Below are positions 47,030 to 57,369 of a stretch of DNA of 64,000 bases, in pieces. The DNA comes from Parasponia andersonii (taxonomy: Eukaryota > Streptophyta > Magnoliopsida > Rosales > Cannabaceae), in assembly GCA_002914805.1 (NCBI GenBank), contig JXTB01000148.1, positions 1-64,000 of the forward strand, in the 5' to 3' direction. Each line of letters opens with the position of its first letter. Position 1 is the first letter of the stretch. The position numbers and the translations under genes are program-made. The notes below the pieces were generated by a model, which was not told where the DNA came from, ran no database searches, and saw nothing but the letters and a program-made list of their open reading frames with translations.

Positions 47030-47990
47030 GTCAATATCCTTTTATACCTGAGCTGATACCTATAAATAATGCTTTCTTAGCTGTCGGATCTAACTTGGAT
47101 TCTTTCATATGATAATAGGCAGTGGAACTAAAGATATGTAAAGAATCATAATTAGTAGTAGGTTTTCTAAACTATACCTCAAGAGGGGTTTTGCCTCCAA
47201 TTCCATTCGATGGTACCTGATTAATGAGATAATACACATATGTAATTGCCATAGTCTAAAAAGCTTTGCCCAACTTCGCATTGGACAACATACATCGAAC
47301 TTTCTCTAGCAAAGTCCGATTCATGCATTCTCTCGCCCCATTCTGCTGTGGTGTTTCTCGGATTGTAAAGTGACGCACAATATTTTTAGACTGGCTAACT
47401 CCCAAATATAGATCACTCCTATATTCTCTACCGTTGTCTGATCGAAGTCTTTTGATCTTTCTGCTCGTCTGAGACTCAATCATCTTTACCTATTTAATTA
47501 AAACTTCAAGTACATCATTCTTAGTCTTCATTACATACACCCAAACTCTTCTGGAAAAATCGTTGACAAAAATAACAAAATAGTGTATACCTCCCAAAGA
47601 GGCTATCTTGATAGGTCCCTACACATTAGAATGAACATAATCTAGAATACATTCAGTATTGTGAATTACTATGCTGAACTTTACTCTTGTCTGTTTTCCC
47701 AAAACACTGTATTTACAAAAGTCTAACTTGCAGATCTTCGCTCTTTTCAGGAAGCCTTACATCACTAAACTAAAGAAAGCTTTTTTTTCTTGCATGTCCC
47801 AAAAGCATATGCCATAGCCTAGTAATTTCTGAAGCTTCATCATCCTCAGAAACTGCAACAACTGATCTAATAATTGTACTATCATTGTAGTAATACAAGT
47901 TATTTCTTATTGTACCTTTCATCACCATCAAAGAGCCTACAGTAACTTCCAAAATTCTATCTCGTATAGACATAGTGAAGCTTTAGATTC
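47030..47990 (-). pseudogene. Copia-2 integrase and pre-integrase remains
   Basis: The frame at 47256-47483 reads KIKRLRSDNGREYRSD, then HFTIRETPQQNGARECMNRTLLEKVRCML, which is the integrase segment with the second catalytic Asp region and the conserved TPQQNG motif. The frame at 47770-47973 holds LYYYN... and LWHMLLGHARKKSF, the GAG-pre-integrase domain. The order relative to RT (left) and gag (right) is Copia-type. Fossil. Confidence 0.85.
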
Positions 47991-48199
47991 TAAAGCTCCC
48001 AAAGAGATGAGATTCCTCTTCAATTCTGGTACATACAGAACATTTATCAAAACAATAGTTTATTTATCATGATTCTTTAATCGAATTGAACCCACCCTAG
48101 TTATTTTACATGATTCAATATTACCTATGTAAATAACTCTACTATTTAACTCTTCAAAATTGAAGAACCACTCCTTGTGAGGACATATATGGTAAATAC

Positions 48200-49110
48200 A
48201 ACCAGAATCTAAAATCTATCGATCATATTGTGACATCAAAGATTACCTAATTAGAGCAAAATCTGACTTATTATCTTCGATTTCTACTACATATGCATCA
48301 GAAATACCCTTGTCCTTGCCTTGACTATGTACCTCTGGACAATCTTTCTTCCAATGCCCTTTTTCTTGACAAAAGGCACATTCATCCTTATGAGATCTTT
48401 CATTCGAATGAGATCTACTCATTTTCTCTTGTTTATGGCTTTGATTACGTCGTCTGGCTGTAAGTGATTCTACAGGAATGTCCCTATTCTCCTTCTAATT
48501 TTTCTTCTGAATCTCATGATTGTACAATGCAACACTCACTTCATCGAAAAATAATTTTTCTTTCCAATAAAGCAACATAATATAGAGATGATTTAACTCA
48601 TCAAGAAGGGACCCAATCAACAAAATTACTTTATCCTCATTTTTGAAGGTTTCATCCAAATTCAACAAATCTACTATCAATTTGTTGAAAGTATTAATGT
48701 GATCACCAATAGTTGTACTAGGCTTTAACTAGAGGCAGAAAAGTCTTTTCTTCAAGTATAGTCGGTTCTTATTGCTCTTCTTCATATTCTTATTCTCGAG
48801 TGCCTTCCATAGCTTACTTGCAGAAGTCTCTCTCATGAATGGATACTTCTGTTCTCTACAAAGACCTGAGCAGATTGTACCACAAGTTTGATGATTGATC
48901 CTCTCCCATTCTTTATCATCTATTTTTTTTTAATTTCGTCTCCTTTAGAGCAATATCCTGATCTTGTTGATATAAACTATCTAATACCTCGCACTGCCAT
49001 AAACCAAAGTTATTTCGGCCATCAAATTTCTCCACGTCAATTTTTGCACTGGTCACAATTTTCATCTTTGCCAGTATTGACAAAGATTCTGACATTTATG
49101 CTAATATTTC
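48200..49110 (-). pseudogene. Copia-2 gag remains with zinc knuckle
   Basis: The frame at 48495-48680 has FKNEDKVILLIGSLLDELNHL, matching the capsid-domain signature L--SLP-S[YF]. To its left, around 48325-48385, the minus strand encodes a zinc-knuckle-like CAFCQEKGHWKKDC, a C-x2-C-x4-H-x4-C RNA-binding motif. N-terminal gag remains continue toward the 5' LTR. Fossil with many breaks. Confidence 0.78.
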
Positions 49111-49158
49111 AAATAGCTATCAAATAAAGCCTAGGTCGAACCTGTTGCCCTAATCACT

Positions 49159-49612
49159 TGTTGTGCAGCAGAAGCACAACTACTCCAAATGCTTATATTT
49201 AAAATTAAGATAATATTAAATATAAACTACCAACTAGCTACTGAAATTAACGAAAATAGAAAATGTGCATAAAATACTAAATGCAAAAATAAATGAAAAC
49301 ACAAAATTTAGCAAAGTTTGGCAAATTACCTACGTCCTCGAGACATTGCTGACTGCACTAACTTCAAAAATAGGAAATATAAAATCTGGCCTATAATGCA
49401 AAAACTTAGAAACAAATGGGAAAAGAAGGTAAAAACAAAATTATAGAAGTCCTTAGAAATAAAGGTCCTCACAAAAAACTAATTTTGGGATAGTTAAAAC
49501 CAATTACAGTAAAGTTTATTTATAACTAAGTGTAAACCCCAAATATTCATACACAAATAATGTGGGACAAAGTGTAAAACAATTATAAAAATTAACAATT
49601 TAAATTTTAACA
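49159..49612 (-). repeat. 5' LTR of Copia-2
   Basis: Starts TGTTGTGCAGCAGAAG on the plus strand and ends TTTTAACA. Slightly longer than its partner because of small insertions (one near 49320-49350). Confidence 0.88.
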
Positions 49613-49617
49613 ATAAT

Positions 49618-49725
49618 CATCTCTATAGTAGCAAAATTGTCACCAGAATTGCATCGGCAAATGCTCAGGGAGATAGTTACTTCCACTATTGAACCTAGAC
49701 CGAAAAATAATCTATAACTATTTAT
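49618..49725 (+). pseudogene. Unrecognised coding-like remnant, right part
   Basis: Immediately right of Copia-2 the plus strand is open for about 36 codons, reading SIVAKLSPELHRQMLREIV and ending at a stop near 49727. It is open in the frame that matches the left part before the insertion (43990-44605). Family unknown. Confidence 0.4.
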
Positions 49726-49727
49726 TT

Positions 49728-50295
49728 TAGTTCATTTCATTCTTTAATTTATTGCATTAAAGAATTTATTTTATTGCATTCTTTAATTTAAATTTTTGCT
49801 GGTGTTCCCTGTGTTTTAATTACAACCACGTTATTACTATGATGAATTCTAACCTTAGTTACCTTTTCTATTTCTTAATAAACTATGGAAGTAATACAAC
49901 AAAAATAGAGATTTAAGACACTAAGAAAGCTGGATTCTATAAATTGATGTCTAGTAATCTATTAGGATGGTGTGAAATAAAAATTTTCAAAAATGTTTAT
50001 TAATGGGTAATTTTGTAATAATAAAAATTTTAAATGCGTGTAAAAGGGAAATTTTAAGTTTTTAAAATTTTTACTAAGGATTTCATTAGAAGTGGGTGGG
50101 GAGACAGATAAAAGGTGTGGTAGAAGAGCCACACGCCACCCTCATGTACATGTGCAATGCTCCCCACCCACTTCAAACTAACTTGTCAAGCTTTTATATT
50201 TTTCGAGTACTAGTTACTATATGTGTCGCTAAGAACAATATTCACAGATACGACATTCATAATTCTAATATGAAAAATCACAAACAATACTTGAT
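49728..50295. other. Gene-free spacer between Copia-2 and the Gypsy element
   Basis: AT-rich; a 24-bp-scale near-duplication (TTTAATTTATTGCATTAAAGAATTT / ATTGCATTCTTTAATTT) occurs around 49741-49793. No gene recognised. Confidence 0.5.
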
Positions 50296-50300
50296 CATTA

Positions 50301-50887
50301 TTGTGTAGTCTAAAATCTATATATTGGTCAATGCCAAAAGGGGAAAGTTAGCAACGAGTTGAATGTGTCAGGTCGCATGTAAATTTTTCTGATCGAAGTG
50401 CGACCTCCTCCGCATGAGTTAAGTACGACCAGTATAAAAAGGAAACTAGATTAAGCTTCATCAAACAGGTAATCTACAAAGAAAGGGAAACAAGTTTCTG
50501 AATAGAGATCAACCAGTCATTCCATTTAAGTTATTATCCAATTATATTGTTACTCAAATTGTATTTTCTGATTACACACTTACCCGTTTTCACAATTGGG
50601 AAATATTGAGCCACCCTCACTTATATGAAAGGAGCTTAGTGTTGTTATAAAAAACACTTCGCTACATTCTATAATGCTCTCTCTATTCTCATCTTGAGAC
50701 TTAAAGAAACTCTTGTAATTCTCCAGAAAATAGTGAAGAACAGTGGACGTAGTCTCATCTTTTTTGGAGTTGAACTATTTCAAAATTCTCGTCTCCTTAT
50801 TTGCTTTGATTTATTAACCCTTTTTATACATAAACCATATCTTGAATTTTTCCTAAATTCGTTGTTGATAAAACCTCCGTCAATAAT
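50301..50887 (+). repeat. 5' LTR of the Gypsy element
   Basis: Pairs with 60623-61211. Ends in CCGTCAATAAT. Contains GTTGTTATAAAAAACAC (50640-50656), a candidate TATA box, and TCTCTCTATTCTCATC downstream as possible leader. Confidence 0.9.
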
Positions 50888-50904
50888 TGGTGCTAAAAGA
50901 AGGG
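50888..50904 (+). promoter_or_regulatory. Primer binding site of the Gypsy element
   Basis: TGGTGCTAAAAGAAGGG abuts the 5' LTR. It resembles Tat-type primer sites of the form TGGCGCTAGAAGGAGGG, but I cannot name the tRNA with certainty. Confidence 0.7.
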
Positions 50905-51199
50905 CTATTCTAGCAAAAAATTTGTCAATTTCGCTTCTTCAACAATGGAAAACACTAGAAATACTACCAGAAATGTCGAAACTAGCCAAAACTAACCCCA
51001 AAGCATTGTTGCTGCACAGGTCGATCTTGCTCAGAATCAGCCTGCCGTGACTGCACCAAAAAATATTGTCCAGAGACAGGATCGCATGGAGGATGCACTG
51101 GTAAATCTTCAGTAAATCACAAATCAGATTAATGATTCTATATGATGACTTGCTGAGGGACAGATGGTAACTCCACCACAGCACGAACGTCCCAGAGAT

Positions 51200-52700
51200 C
51201 ATCTTGCTCAATGACCTGAGAGAGGAATTCAGATCCTAGAGATGGGGAACCGCGACCAGCACAAAGCCCAGCAGGAGCGTCATGGAGATCGCACCTCCAA
51301 GGGAAAAGGCAAGGTCACAGACTTGCCTTAGGAATCTGGTACTAAGAGTTCGAGCACTGATCGTGGACAACTTCTCGGAGAGTAACCGTTAATCGTGATT
51401 GTCTAAGCAACGAGCAAAAACGTCAATCGAGGAGCATCTTTGAAAGGATTAATAGGAAGTCGAGACAAAATCCTGCAGACATGAGACAACACCTAGAACA
51501 GCGATGTAGTCATGAGCGATCCACATCGCCTCATAACGACCGAAGTTGATCTCGTCGTACTATTATGTTGGAATCTTCACAAAGGTCGTAGTAGACCCTG
51601 CCTAACCAACCTGCCTTATATCGTGATAACGACCAAAGGCCACCTTTGTCATTAGTAATAGATAATGCTCTTTCTCCGAACGTCGATGTTTATAATTTGA
51701 GGATTGCATTAGATGCATTTACTGGCTGGGATGATGAGTTCACTGATGGGTATCGTCAATCGCCATTCAACGAAGAAGTTTGAGCTGCTGCCTTATCTGT
51801 TAGATTCAAACTTCCCACCATAAACACTTGTGATAGAAAAAATGATCAACAGGATCATATGGATCACTTCAATGCCCTGATGGAACTTTATCGTGTCGAT
51901 GATCTCGTACATTACAGATGTTTTGCTGTAACTCTCACAGGAGCAGCAAAGAAATGGTTCCGAGGACTTAAATCTGATTCAATCTCGTCCTGGCAACAAC
52001 TTCAGACTGTGTTCTTGAAGCAATTCCAGGCTATGAAGAATTTTGCTGTTCCACTTGTCAGTCAGTCTGCTATTCGACAAGGTCTAGAGGTAACTCTACA
52101 ATCTTACCTCAACCACTTTAACTTAGAGTTGGCAAATGTCAATCGCCCATTTGAAGGGTGAGTTTTAACTCTAATGATGGCCCGGGTGCGACTAGAGACT
52201 AAACTCTGGGAAGAGTTACTTGAGCGAGAATGCAGAACCTTTGAAGAATTCTATGGAAGAGATCGTCGGCATCTGAGGGTGGAATCTTCATGAGAGAATC
52301 TTTATAAGATGAAGAAGAAATGAGGAAAAAATTTTGCTAAAGATGTGACCACGACCAACAATAATAATAACAAGAAGTCAAACAAAAAGAATAACGAACA
52401 ATCAAATGAGAAGTAGCCCAAACAAAAAAAGCAGCAGATTCCAAGAGCTCCCATGAGATTCAACAACCATATTGAACTGAACGCACCCATAGATCATATC
52501 TATGTAGTCACAAATCAGTAGGAGCGATATCATCAACTGGAGCCGATAAAATGGGATAGAGCGAGGCATGATCCCAACAAGTTCTATCGGTATCATAATG
52601 ACATTGGACATGATACTAATAACTGCTATGCCTTGAAGGATGAAATCGAAAGATTAATTAAAGAAGGGCGGTTACGGCATTATACCAGGCAGAACAATGA
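51200..52700 (+). pseudogene. Gypsy gag remains
   Basis: The capsid region. The frame at 51859-52161 is a typical Ty3/Gypsy gag core: DHFNALMELYRVDDLVHYRCFAVTLTGAAKKWFRGLKSDSI, with the hallmark AxxWF/L and later LKQFQAMKNF and QSAIRQG. To the left (51200-51640) is charged, Arg/Glu/Gln-rich sequence before the core, and to the right a Lys/Asn-rich nucleocapsid-like stretch. Many breaks; fossil. Confidence 0.85.
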
Positions 52701-52890
52701 AAGGCGAGAAGAAAACCTACAGGGACCTCCAGAAATTTAATGAGAAGTGCGAACTATTTTTGGAGGACCGCATGTTGGTGGAGATTCAAAGAGGGCACAA
52801 AATAGGTATGTACGAGAAGCTCGATAGCAGCCATTGAGTAATGTCATGCATCTTGAGTAGCGACCACAAAAGCTTTAATAGTTATCAGAT

Positions 52891-53346
52891 ATGGATATTA
52901 CCTTCACGGAGCAGGATGCAAGGGAGGTCCATTACCCACATAATAATGCATTGGTCATAAACATCAACTATGGAAGCATTCAGTTATGGCGAGTATTGGT
53001 CGATAATAGAAGTGCTGTCGACATCTTGTACTATGACACTTTCAAGAAGAAGGGGTTAAGTGAAAGCGACCTAAAGTCTGCTCTCACTCCACTTTACAGA
53101 TTTACCGGTAATAACATAATGCCTAAGGGCATAATTGAGTTAATGGTCAATGTTGGAACTTATCCTAGGGTTTCAATGGTAATGACTCGATTCTTGGTTG
53201 TAAATTGCCCCTCTATATTCAATATTATACTAGGAAATCCAACACTGAGGGAACTTCGAACAGTCACTTCAATCTACCATCGCGCTATGAAGTTCCCGAC
53301 TCAACATGGAGTAGGCGAAGTGCGAGGTAACCAATATAACACGTAG
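52891..53346 (+). pseudogene. Gypsy aspartic protease
   Basis: A 151-residue frame. It contains VHYPHNNALVININYG, then WRVLVDNRSAVDILYYDTF at about residues 34-52, the position of the retroviral-type protease active site (normally VDxGSSxDIL), and later GTYPRVSMVMTRFLVVNCPSIFNIILGNPTLRELRTVTS, with the usual YNxILGRPxL-like motif. The protease would process gag-pol. Followed by RT remains; preceded by gag. Fossil. Confidence 0.85.
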
Positions 53347-53619
53347 ACTTGTTATAATAATTCTTTAAAGCTTGCAGTAACAGATGTGGCACCTCGCATA
53401 ATGATGGTCCAGGTACAAGGAGAAACGTCAAGTGACGTGTCAAATGAAGAACTCGATCCTTAAGAAATCGATGGAGAAGTCAAGATTGGACTTATTGAAG
53501 ACTTGGAAGATTTGTCGATTGACAAGTCTTTGAAGGTTCTAAAAATCGAAGTGAAGCTTTAAGAACCTATGCGAGCTTCTTTGGTTACTTTTTTGAAATT
53601 AAACTTAAATATCTTTGCA

Positions 53620-54900
53620 TGACGACATTCGGACATGGTAGGGATTGATCCGAATATCATGTGCCACTATCTTAACATAGATACAACAAAAAAGCCTGTA
53701 CGACAGAAAAGAAGAGCCATCAATCCAGAACACTACATCACATTGAAAGAGGAGGTAGAAAAGTTGCTCGAAATTAGATTCATCAGGGAATCTTTTGACC
53801 CAAACTAGCTTGCAAACCCAGTTTTGGTAAAGGAACCCAATGGGAAGTGAAGAACTTGTATCGATTTCACTGACCTCAACAAAGCATGCCCGACGGATAG
53901 TCTTCCCCTTCCAAGAATCGACCAGCTTGTAGATACGACTTCGGGGCATGAACTCTTAAGTTTTATGGATGCATATTTTGGATACAATAAAATCCCTATG
54001 TACGAGCTAGATGAGGAGCATACCTTGTTCATCACTGATCGAGGATTGTACTGTTACAAAAAGATATCCTTTGGACTCATCAACACAGGAGCGACTTATC
54101 AGCATCTTGTCAATATGATATTTGCAAAACAAATTGGCAAGACAATGGAGGTATATGTTGATGACATGTTGGTAAAATCGTAGAAAGCTGAAAATCACGT
54201 CAAGCATCTTGATGAAATGTTCAAAATTCTTCGAGAATATCAGATGAAGCTGAACCCCTAGAAGTGCACATTCGGAGTAGGATCTGGAAAATTCTCTGGG
54301 TTTATGGTCAATCAGCGAGGCATCGAAGCAAACCATCAGAAGATACAAGCACTAATTGGCATGCAATCCCCTTGCAAACCCAAAGATATGTGGAGCCTGG
54401 CGGGAAGAGTAGCTACATTGAGTCAATTTGTATTCAGGTTAACTGATAAATGCCAATCATTCTTTGAAGTATTAAAGGGTTCGAAGAAGTTTGAGTGGAC
54501 AGAAAAATGGAAGCAGATGTTCCAAGAATTCAAAAAAAAACTTAGGTTCTCCTCCACTCTTGTCGAAGCCAATCCCAGGGGAAGAGTTATACTTGTATCT
54601 CGCTGTTTCTAAGTATGTGACAAGTGCTGCGTTAATTCGAGATAAAGAAAATATACAGCGACCTACATATTACGTAAGTAAAAGATTACTTGACGTTGAA
54701 ACAAGATATCCAGAGATGGAGAAATTGGCATTAGCACTCATTGTCGTATCCAAGAAGCTTCGACCTTATTTTCATGCGTACTCCATCAAAGTTTTCACGA
54801 ATTTTCCATTAAAATAGGTTCTGCAAAAACCTGAGGCTTCAGGAAGACTACTTAAGTATGCCATTAAGTTGAGTCAATTTGACATCAATTTTTGACCTCG
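53620..54900 (+). pseudogene. Gypsy reverse transcriptase and first RNase H
   Basis: Frames here carry Ty3/Gypsy RT: LNKACPTDSLPLPRIDQLVD, then SFMDAYFGYNKIPM, TLFITDRGLYCYKKISFGL, TYQHLVNMIF and the catalytic box VYVDDMLVKS (about 54150-54180). 54304-54612 corresponds to the connection region (GMQSPCKPKDMWSLAGRVATLSQF; KGSKKFEWTE). 54491-54817 gives LYLAVSKYVTSAALIRDK and RYPEMEKLALALIVVSKKLRPYF, the first, Gypsy-type RNase H (RT_RNaseH). Many breaks. Confidence 0.88.
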
Positions 54901-54904
54901 CACT

Positions 54905-55252
54905 GTGATTAAAGGTCAAGCTCTCGCAGATTTTATTGCAGAGTTCACTTATGATGTCAATCTTCCCACAGAAGTGATTGAAAAACCTACTATAGATTTA
55001 TCAAACGAGAATAGAGCCGGTGCGGGCTTAGTGCTAATCAGTCCTGAAGGGCATAATATTCATTATGCACTTCGCTTCGAATTTCCAGCGTCGAATAATG
55101 AGGTAGAATATGAAGCATTGATAACTGGGCTAAAGCTCGCACAAGAAATGAAGGTCGGAATGATTGAGATATACAGTGATTCCCAGTTGATCATTTGTCA
55201 AGTGATCGGTGATTATCAAGCAAGAGGAGGAAGAATGATGGCATACTTATAG
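54905..55252 (+). pseudogene. Gypsy second (archaeal-type) RNase H
   Basis: A 115-residue frame starting IKGQALADFIAEF (the Tat-typical junction), then GAGLVLISPEGHNIHYALRFEF, NNEVEYEALITGLKLA and IEIYSDSQLIICQVIGDYQA. This is the additional RNase H that marks the Tat lineage (dual RNase H). The E and D of EYEALI and YSDSQL are the expected catalytic positions. The domain's C-terminal end extends past this frame. Confidence 0.88.
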
Positions 55253-55479
55253 GAGGTACAACGACTATTCTTGACATTTACTACTTATAGCATTCAACTT
55301 CTTCCTCGCATTAAGAATACTCGGGCAGATGCTCTAGCTAAGTTCGCCTCAACGAAAGATGCAGAATTATTAAAGGTGGTTCCTGTCAAATTTCTTGCAA
55401 AACCAAGTATCGAAGTAGAACCCTAAGTGACCCTGCCTATTGATAAAAAAACCATCGTGGATAGATCCTATAATGAAGT

Positions 55480-56680
55480 ATCTACAAAATGGCGATCTTC
55501 CCGAAAATAAAGACGATGCAAAGTAACTTTGAATGAAGACAGCTCGCTATATCATCTACAATGGGAAGCTTTATAGAAGAAGTTTTAGCTCGCCCTTATT
55601 ATTATGTGTTGATGAAGAAAAAGCACACTACATTATGAGGGAAATTCATGAAAGAATATGTGGAAATCATTTAGAGGGACAGGCACTTGCGAACAAAGTT
55701 CTCAAATAAGGGTATTTTCGGCCAACTATGAAGAAGGATACAATGGAATTTGCCAATAGGTGTAACAAATGTCAATGATTTGCAAATGTTCCTAGAATGC
55801 CGCATATTCCTCTAACTCCAATGACTAGTCCATAGCCATTTGTAGTATGGGGAATTGATATTATCGGAATGCTGCCATTGGCGCGAGGTGGATTGAAGTA
55901 TGCAGTGGTCACAGTCGATTATTTCACCAAGTGGGCAGAAGCTGAAGCCTTGAGTACTATTTCCGCAAAGAAGATGATAGATTTTATTTACAAATCTATA
56001 ATCTGTTATTATGGTATACCAGATACTATAATTTCTGATAATGGGATACAATTTGACTGCGATAAATTCCGTAACTTCTGCGACAACTTAGGCATCAAGA
56101 AAGGTTTCTCTGCTGTTGTTCATCCACAAGCCAATGGATAGGTCGAAGCTATAAATAAGATACTACCTAAAGACAAAGCTGGAAGAGCACAAAGAAGCTT
56201 AGCGAGAAGTGCTTCGTGAAGTATTATGGGTTTATCGCACCACTCAACGAACCACTATTGGAGAGAGTCCATTCTATTTAGCTTATAGATACGAAGCAAT
56301 GGTGCTAGTAGAAAATTAGTGCGAGCTTTCTACGACGATCTGCTTATGAGCAAGATCAAAATAATGCATTGATGAGTATTGAGCTCGATCTTTTGGAAGA
56401 AAGGCGTTAGCAGTTTCAACTATAGATCGCATCATATCAACAGCACATTGCTCGATATTATAATTATAAAGTCAAAAGCAGAGAATTTAAAGTTGGTGAT
56501 CTTATCATTCAACAAGTTCTACCTAATAATAAAGAGCACGGTGCTGGTGTATTTGCATATTCTTGGGAAGGACCATATGTTATTGATGTCGTCATTCGAC
56601 TTGGGACATACAAGTTAGCTTGCACTGGCGGACAAAAGATCGAGCATACTTGGAATGTAGAACAACTTCGTCGCTATTAT
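55480..56680 (+). pseudogene. Gypsy integrase
   Basis: The zinc-binding part lies at about 55610-55790 (REIHERICGNHLEGQALANKVL, then CNKCQ: an HH-CC pattern). The core is at 55869-56141: VTVDYFTKWAEAEALSTI with the first Asp, GIPDTIISDNGIQFD with the second, and HPQANG leading toward the third. The C-terminal region to about 56680 includes GPYVIDV-like and HTWNVEQLRRYY-like sequence, the usual end of Gypsy pol. Many breaks; fossil. Confidence 0.87.
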
Positions 56681-56854
56681 TAGTAAATCTTCATGTACAT
56701 CTTCATATATTTTCAACGACCTGAGGGGCATCTTGTTATTCGTCATCATTCATCAATAAAGATGTCATTTATTTGATTATTACCTTGATTTTATTATCAG
56801 GAACTTCAATTTTATTTGGTCCATCTTTTATAGTTTTATGGCAATCTTCAAATA

Positions 56855-56886
56855 CCATAAAACTCGGGGGGCAGTGGGATCAAAAT
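56855..56886 (+). promoter_or_regulatory. Internal G-rich, PPT-like tract after pol
   Basis: Just after pol the plus strand reads AACTCGGGGGGCAGTGGGA. It looks like a second polypurine-type tract, 3.7 kb before the one next to the right LTR. An inverted pair (TTTATGGCAATCTTC... / ...ATACCATAAA) lies just upstream. Confidence 0.45.
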
Positions 56887-57369
56887 GTTATCTCTTACTA
56901 ACTTTCTAAGGGACTATGCAAACGTTTATTTAGAGGAATTAGAATTTTAGATCGCCGAATTTCTAAAATATCTTAAAATCGTAGGATTTTTTCCTCGCTT
57001 CTTGCCATAGCATATCGTATTATACAATTTTCCTCCTCGAACAAAAAAGTAACTAAGCAAAATGTTCATTGTTCGATGTAATATATTGCTATATTCTATT
57101 TTGCCATGGAACTTCTAAAAAATAGTTTTGAGTTTGCATCACTCATACTTGTTGTTTTCTTAAGCGACCTAACCTATCCTAACACTTAAAACCCGTTTTA
57201 AGTTAGTTAGATTCGAATCGCAATAGCGTACCAATCAGTCACCTAGTGATTGACTAATTGGTTAAATTATGCATCTTTATATTATAATACAATGTGTTTT
57301 AATTGTTTTGCAGGAATAAACATTTGACAAAAAAAATTCATAATTAAAACTCGCACCCGTATGTAAGCA

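Larger units (their letters stand above)
44611..49612 (-). mobile_element. Copia LTR-retrotransposon, old (Copia-2)
   Basis: A 5.0-kb Copia element on the minus strand with two LTRs (44611-45038 and 49159-49612) and a probable 5-bp target duplication, ACAAT at 44606-44610 and ATAAT at 49613-49617 (4 of 5 matching). The internal region shows gag with zinc knuckle, pre-integrase, integrase, RT and RNase H remains in Copia order. LTRs are clearly diverged, at least as old as the Gypsy next door by eye. A standard tRNA-iMet primer site is not recognisable next to the 5' LTR. Heavily broken, many breaks. Confidence 0.9.

Noticed and set aside
50694-51050. 118-residue plus-strand frame at the Gypsy 5' end as a gene
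   Set aside because: It spans the LTR end and primer site, so it is an accidental frame.
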